Origin: Myxococcus stipitatus | GTDB lineage: Bacteria; Myxococcota; Myxococcia; Myxococcales; Myxococcaceae | Assembly (NCBI RefSeq): GCF_037414475.1 | Contig: NZ_CP147913.1 | Coordinates: 7,066,001-7,130,000, forward strand | Length of the DNA stretch: 64,000 bases | Reading direction: 5' to 3' | Part shown: positions 60,260 to 64,000 of the stretch, one piece after another | Numbering within the stretch: position 1 is the stretch's first letter | Layout of the letters: every line of letters begins with the position of its first letter | Made by a program: the position numbers and the translations under genes | The notes under the pieces: generated by a model | Told to the model about the DNA's origin: nothing | The model's input: only the letters and a program-made list of their open reading frames with translations | Databases searched by the model: none

Positions 60260-60430
60260 ATGCCGCTCATCGTCGACGAGGTCGTCATCACCGTGGAGGT
60301 CACCAACGCGGCCGCGGGTGGCGCGGCACCGGCCTCTGGCGGCGGTGGGAGCACCGAGGACAAGCAGGCCCTCATCAGTGAATGCGTCGAACAGGTGATG
60401 GAGCTGCTGCGGCAGCGAGAGGAGCGCTGA
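60260..60430 (+). CDS. Small eCIS protein, DUF5908-like
   Basis: A short gene of 56 codons sits between tube 2 and the LysM hub gene, 3 bases from each neighbour. The product begins MPLIVDEVVITVEV, has a Gly/Ala/Ser linker (about 17-31), and ends in a charged helix (ALISECVEQVMELLRQREER). The beta strand plus linker plus C-terminal helix at this exact operon position fits the DUF5908 small proteins of eCIS loci. Its role is unknown; it may assist hub or baseplate assembly. Confidence 0.75.
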   Translation: MPLIVDEVVITVEVTNAAAGGAAPASGGGGSTEDKQALISECVEQVMELLRQREER

Positions 60431-60433
60431 GCC

Positions 60434-61102
60434 GTGAGCGACCGGGGGACATTGGAGCGGCTGGTCATCAAGGCCTACGAGAGCGCGGACTACTCGGGTC
60501 AGCCCATCAGCCAGTTCGAGGCCTTCATCAATCCCAACGAAATCACGCTGGCGTACGAGATGGAGTACGACAGCGCGCAGGGTTCGGGGACGACCAACAG
60601 CCGGATGAACTTCAAGAAGGTGAAGCCCGGGGACATGTCCCTGACCTTCTTCATCGACGGCACCGGCGCGAGCGGCCGCCCCGCCAGCGTGCAGGACAAG
60701 GTCGAGCAGTTCCAGACGGTGACGGGCTACAACGGCAACATCCACCGGCCCAACTACCTCAAGGTCGGGTGGGGCACGCTGCAAATCAAGCGCTGCGTGC
60801 TCAAGAGCGCGAGCATCGCCTACAAGATGTTCCAGCCGGATGGCGTGCCGCTCCGGGCCGTCATCACCGCCAACTTCACGGACAACTCCGACGACCAGAC
60901 CCGCGTGGCGATGGCGCAGGACCAGTCGCCGGACCTGACGCACTTCCGTCTGGTGAAGGCGGGCGATGACCTGCCCTCGCTCTGCCATCAAATCTACGGA
61001 GACCCGCGGTTGTATCTGCAGGTGGCGCGGGCCAACGGCATCGACGACTTCCGCAACCTGGTCCCCGGCACGAAGCTCCGCTTCCCGCCGCTGGAGAAGT
61101 AG
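60434..61102 (+). CDS. LysM-containing hub/adaptor protein (Pvc7/Afp7-like)
   Basis: This 222-residue protein starts with GTG three bases after the previous stop. The N-terminal domain (about 1-160: FEAFINPNEITLAYEMEYD, MSLTFFIDGTG, YLKVGWGTLQIKRCVLKSASIAYKMFQPDGVPLRA) is the eCIS adaptor joining tube to spike. Residues 165-222 form a LysM-like domain (HFRLVKAGDDLPSLCHQIYGDP, ANGIDDFRNLVPGTKLRFP), equivalent to T4 gp53. It should sit at the tube/spike/baseplate junction. Confidence 0.9.
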   Translation: MSDRGTLERLVIKAYESADYSGQPISQFEAFINPNEITLAYEMEYDSAQGSGTTNSRMNFKKVKPGDMSLTFFIDGTGASGRPASVQDKVEQFQTVTGYNGNIHRPNYLKVGWGTLQIKRCVLKSASIAYKMFQPDGVPLRAVITANFTDNSDDQTRVAMAQDQSPDLTHFRLVKAGDDLPSLCHQIYGDPRLYLQVARANGIDDFRNLVPGTKLRFPPLEK

Positions 61103-61104
61103 CC

Positions 61105-62850
61105 ATGCCCGAAGAGCGCTCACTTCCCATTCCGGCCGGGCACCGCGAGTTCACCGTGAAGGTGAACGGAGAGGCCGCGCCCCGAGAGCACCAACTTCTC
61201 TCGGTCAGCATCACCCGCATGGTCAACCGCCTGCCCTCCGCGCGCCTGTCGTACCTGGATGGCGCGGCGGCCTCCAGTGACTTCCCGGTGAGCAACGGGG
61301 ACCTCTTCATTCCGGGGAGCGAGATTGAAATCCTCGCGGGCACGGGCGACGACCTCGTCTCCCTGTTCAAGGGGGTGGTCGTCCGCCAGGCGCTGAAGGT
61401 CCGTGAGCGCAGCGCGCCCCAGCTCCAGGTGGACTGCCGCCACAAGGCGCAGAAGCTCACCGTGGGGCGCAAGAGCGCCTACTACTTCGACCAGCCCGAC
61501 AGCGACGTCATCTCCTCGCTGCTCAGCCGCGCGGGCGTCGACGCGGACGTGGAGGACTCGTCCGTCACCCACAAGCAACTGGTGCAGTTCAACGCCACGG
61601 ACTGGGACTTCCTGCTCGCCCGGGCGGAGGCCAACGGGAAGCTGGTGCTGACCCACGGCGACCAGGTGCGGGTGAAGGCCCCGGACTTCGGCGGCCAGCC
61701 GGTGTGCACGCTGCACTTCGGGGCCACCATCCTGGAACTGGACGCGGAGATGGACGCGCGGCTCCAACTGGCCGCGGTCAAGAGCCTGACGTGGGACCCG
61801 GCGCAGCAGGCCGTGGTGGAGAAGGAGGCCGAGGACCCGGGCGTCAGCGGCCCCGGCAACCTCTCCAGCGACGACCTGGCCGCCGTGGCGGGCCTGGAGA
61901 GTTTTCCGCTTCGTCACGCGGCGCTGGCCGAGGAGGAGGCCCAGGCCTGGGCCAACGCCCAATGGCTCAAGTCGAGGATGTGCAAGGTGAGCGGCCGCGT
62001 GAAGTGCGAGGGCGTGGGCGCCGTCGAGCCGGGGAAGCTCGTCACCTTGAGCGGGGTGGGGCGGCGCTACAGCGGGGACGTCTTCGTCACCGGCGTGCGG
62101 CATGACTTCGACACCGTCCAGGGCTGGAAGACCCACGTGCAGTTCGGAAGCACGGACACGTGGGCGGCGGCGGACGCGCACGCCATGTCCGCGCCCAAGG
62201 CCGGCGCGCTCGTGCCCGGTGTCAGCGGGCTCCAGGTGGGCACCGTGGTGAGCAACGAGGACGAGGACGGCGAGCACCGCGTCCGGGTCCGCCTGCCCAT
62301 GGTGAACAACCAGGAGGAGGGCATCTGGGCGCGGGTGGCCAGCCCCGACGCCGGTGAGGAGCGCGGCTTCTTCTTCCGGCCGGAGGTGGGCGACGAGGTG
62401 GTGGTGGGCTTCCTGGAGGACGACCCTCGCGGCGCCATCATCCTGGGCATGTTGCACAGCAGCGCGAAGGCCGCGCCGCTCCAGGGTTCGGATGACAACC
62501 ACGAGAAGGTCTACCAGAGCCGCTCGAAGATGCGCATCTACCTGGACGACGAGAAGAAGGTCCTCCAGTTGGAGACACCCGCGGGCAACAGACTCACGCT
62601 GAGCGAGGAAGACAAGACGCTCAAGCTCGAGGACCAGAACGGCAACACGCTCGAGATGACGGCGGATGGCATCAAGCTCGAGAGCGTCAAGGCGCTCGAG
62701 CTCAAGGCGGGGACCGAGCTGAAGCTGGAGTCGGGCACCGCGCTCAACGCCAAGGGCGGCACCGAGCTGAAGCTGGAGGGCACCTCCGCCGCGGAGGTCT
62801 CCAGTTCAGCCATCACCAAAATCAAGGGCGGCATCGTCCAGCTCAACTGA
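61105..62850 (+). CDS. VgrG-like central spike protein (Pvc8/Afp8-like)
   Basis: This 581-residue trimeric spike protein has a gp27-like tube-docking domain in about 1-345 (TRMVNRLPSARLSYLDG, FKGVVVRQALKV, FNATDWDFLLARAEANGKLV). An OB-fold follows, about 370-465 (LQVGTVVSNEDEDGEHRVRVRLP, FFFRPEVGDEVVVGFLEDDPRGAIILGML). The rest is a repetitive beta-helix needle rich in Leu/Lys/Glu (TLKLEDQNGN, LELKAGTELKLESG, GTELKLEGTSA). It pierces the target membrane. There is no C-terminal effector extension: the protein ends two residues after the last repeat. Confidence 0.94.
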   Translation: MPEERSLPIPAGHREFTVKVNGEAAPREHQLLSVSITRMVNRLPSARLSYLDGAAASSDFPVSNGDLFIPGSEIEILAGTGDDLVSLFKGVVVRQALKVRERSAPQLQVDCRHKAQKLTVGRKSAYYFDQPDSDVISSLLSRAGVDADVEDSSVTHKQLVQFNATDWDFLLARAEANGKLVLTHGDQVRVKAPDFGGQPVCTLHFGATILELDAEMDARLQLAAVKSLTWDPAQQAVVEKEAEDPGVSGPGNLSSDDLAAVAGLESFPLRHAALAEEEAQAWANAQWLKSRMCKVSGRVKCEGVGAVEPGKLVTLSGVGRRYSGDVFVTGVRHDFDTVQGWKTHVQFGSTDTWAAADAHAMSAPKAGALVPGVSGLQVGTVVSNEDEDGEHRVRVRLPMVNNQEEGIWARVASPDAGEERGFFFRPEVGDEVVVGFLEDDPRGAIILGMLHSSAKAAPLQGSDDNHEKVYQSRSKMRIYLDDEKKVLQLETPAGNRLTLSEEDKTLKLEDQNGNTLEMTADGIKLESVKALELKAGTELKLESGTALNAKGGTELKLEGTSAAEVSSSAITKIKGGIVQLN

Positions 62851-62860
62851 GGAGTCACCC

Positions 62861-63139
62861 ATGCCCGCCGCGGTCAAGGTTGGAGACACCAGCAATCATG
62901 GAGGCACCATCACCGGTCCTGGCGAGAGCACCGTCCTCGTCAAGGGCATGCCGGGCGCGGTGGCCGGAGATCTCCACGTCTGCTCATTGCCTCCCAACGG
63001 GCACCAGCCCACCGCCAGTCCATTCCCCTCGGGCAGCGCCACGGTGTTCTTCGCCGGGCGGCCCGCGCTGCGCATCACCGACGCGTGCGCCTGTGGCGCC
63101 ATGGCGGCGGTGGGCGAGCCCACGGTCATCATCAACTGA
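62861..63139 (+). CDS. PAAR-domain spike tip (Pvc10/Afp10-like)
   Basis: This 92-residue PAAR-fold protein caps the spike trimer. It has the repeat pattern GDTSNHGG, VLVKGMPGAVAGDLHVCSLP, VFFAGRPALRITDACACGA and a terminal VGEPTVIIN. His and Cys residues are placed to bind a metal ion at the tip. It lies 10 bases after the spike gene with GGAG as binding site. It is a bare PAAR with no fused toxin. Confidence 0.9.
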   Translation: MPAAVKVGDTSNHGGTITGPGESTVLVKGMPGAVAGDLHVCSLPPNGHQPTASPFPSGSATVFFAGRPALRITDACACGAMAAVGEPTVIIN

Positions 63140-63155
63140 AGGAGCGGTGGCACCC

Positions 63156-63611
63156 ATGGCCTCGGATACTCCTGTCGGCACCTATACCTCCTTCCTCGGC
63201 ACGGGCTGGAGCTTCCCGCCCCGCTTCGACAAGGAGAGCGGCGAGGTTCGGATGCACTCCGACGAGGAGGACATCGAAGCGAGCCTGCGCATCCTGTTCG
63301 GCACCACGGAGGGCGAGCGCTTCCTTCAGCCCCGGTACGGGCTGGACATGCATGAGCTGCTCTTCGAGCCGATGAGCACCACGCTGCGCACCTTCCTCAA
63401 GGACCGGGTGCGCACGGCCATCCTCATCCATGAGCCGCGCATCCAACTGCTCTCCCTGGATGTGTCCAGCCCCGACCCCAACGAGGGCACGCTGAAGATT
63501 TCCCTCGAGTACGAGGTGCGCGCGACGAACTCGCGCTTCAACCTCGTCTTCCCCTTCTACCGGACCGACAGCAACGAGGTGCGGGGCGCCACCGGCGCTT
63601 CCGGCCGCTGA
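63156..63611 (+). CDS. Baseplate wedge protein, gp25-like (Pvc9/Afp9-like)
   Basis: This 151-residue protein of the gp25 (lysozyme-like) wedge family anchors the first sheath ring to the baseplate. Visible are GTGWSFPPRFD, the acidic EDIEASLRILFGTTEGERFLQPRYGLDMHELLFEP core with the signature ExR (GERFLQPRYG), and the C-terminal LKISLEYEVRATNSRFNLVFPFY. The ATG at 63156 is preceded by AAGGAG at a longer distance; the upstream in-frame sequence overlaps the PAAR gene and is rejected. Confidence 0.92.
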   Translation: MASDTPVGTYTSFLGTGWSFPPRFDKESGEVRMHSDEEDIEASLRILFGTTEGERFLQPRYGLDMHELLFEPMSTTLRTFLKDRVRTAILIHEPRIQLLSLDVSSPDPNEGTLKISLEYEVRATNSRFNLVFPFYRTDSNEVRGATGASGR

Positions 63612-63633
63612 CCCCCGCCCCGCGCGAACCGCC

Positions 63634-64000
63634 ATGTCAGACCAGGACATCATCCAGAATCTCATCTCCGAGCTCGGGCAGAGCCAGGACGAGCGCCTGC
63701 CCCGCGAGCTGGGTGCGCACCACGCGGACGTGGACGAGCGCACGCCCGAACACTTGATGATGTTCGCCCGGCGGTTCTCCCGGTTCGTCAACTACTACCG
63801 GGGCAACACCGCGGCGGCGTCAGGCAACTGGGAGTCGTTCTTCCCCGCCGACGAGGGCAAGGCGGCGGCGCTGCTCTCCTCGGAGAAGGGGGACACTCCC
63901 GCGCACCTGGCCCTGTGGGCCTCGTTCCTCAAGCTGTACGAGCTGCCGCGTGAGGCCCTCAACGGCATCACCGGGCTCCACATGGACTTCTTCTACCGGA
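63634..64000 (+). CDS. Baseplate J-like wedge protein (Pvc11/Afp11-like), partial
   Basis: The first 122 codons of a gene cut by the window end. It opens with MSDQDIIQNLISELGQSQDERLP and continues with DERTPEHLMMFARRFSRFVNYYR, GNWESFFPADEG, and a region ending LHMDFFYR. The MDFFYR ending corresponds to the HLDFYY segment near the start of large eCIS baseplate J proteins. Its place right after the gp25-like gene is canonical. The remainder of the operon (Pvc12 and later, AAA ATPase, effectors) lies beyond the window. Confidence 0.8.
   Translation, partial: MSDQDIIQNLISELGQSQDERLPRELGAHHADVDERTPEHLMMFARRFSRFVNYYRGNTAAASGNWESFFPADEGKAAALLSSEKGDTPAHLALWASFLKLYELPREALNGITGLHMDFFYR

Noticed and set aside
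56322-64000. Type VI secretion system or integrated prophage tail
   Set aside because: DUF4255, the DUF5908-like gene, the LysM hub and the PAAR/gp25 order are typical of eCIS; no TssJLM, lysis, capsid or integrase genes are seen.

Overview
The window comes from a high-GC myxobacterium of the Myxococcus/Corallococcus type. This rests on the strong third-position G/C bias, a lipoprotein with PDSGT repeats, an M57 'HEIGH' metalloprotease (the PrtB family known from Myxococcus xanthus), and a biosynthetic locus matching the DKxanthene yellow pigments of Myxococcus. Species cannot be fixed from sequence alone.

Layout. (1) Positions 1-5.2 kb hold accessory genes, several of them decayed: a DDE transposase remnant, a 5'-nucleotidase-like lipoprotein, a truncated DUF3293-like remnant, a DUF4263/Shedu-like protein without a recognisable nuclease motif, and an M57 metalloprotease. 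(2) Positions 5.3-55.3 kb hold one hybrid NRPS/PKS locus. A minus-strand pair (proline-specific adenylation enzyme, acyl-CoA dehydrogenase) lies at its left end and a minus-strand PltL-type carrier protein at its right end. Together these are the three proteins needed to make a pyrrolyl-2-carboxyl starter from L-proline. Between them a plus-strand series encodes KS-ACP, KS-AT0-KR-ACP, Cy-A-PCP/KS-AT-DH-KR-ACP, two KS-AT-DH-KR-ACP modules, C-A-PCP-TE, a patatin, an ArsA/Get3-like ATPase with a small partner, MT-KR-ACP, a Cx7Cx2C radical SAM enzyme, KS-AT-DH-KR-ACP and KS-AT0. (3) Positions 55.4-55.8 kb hold a secreted ricin-type lectin. (4) From 56.3 kb to the window end runs an extracellular contractile injection system (eCIS) operon: DUF4255 cap protein, unknown protein, sheath, two tubes, DUF5908, LysM hub protein, VgrG-like spike, PAAR tip, gp25-like wedge, and the start of the baseplate-J wedge.

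How the genes work together. The stand-alone A domain reads as DLLYLALVCK, the code I recall for proline in pyrrole pathways. The first NRPS module has a cyclization domain for Ser/Thr/Cys, which would give an oxazoline (or thiazoline). The last NRPS module has a pocket closest to asparagine and ends in a thioesterase. Pyrrole, oxazol(in)e, polyene and asparagine are the parts of DKxanthene, so the locus is assigned to that family by inference. I do not assign dkx letters. There are too few extending modules for a long polyene, so iteration is likely. Several modules are unorthodox: a KS with Tyr in place of the NxGH histidine, two ATs whose GHSxG serine is glycine, two KRs without the catalytic tyrosine, and a module apparently split over two genes that docking sequences can pair.

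The least explained parts are the RiPP-maturase-type radical SAM enzyme, the ArsA/Get3-like ATPase with its small partner and patatin inside the operon, and the 338-residue unknown protein in the eCIS operon.
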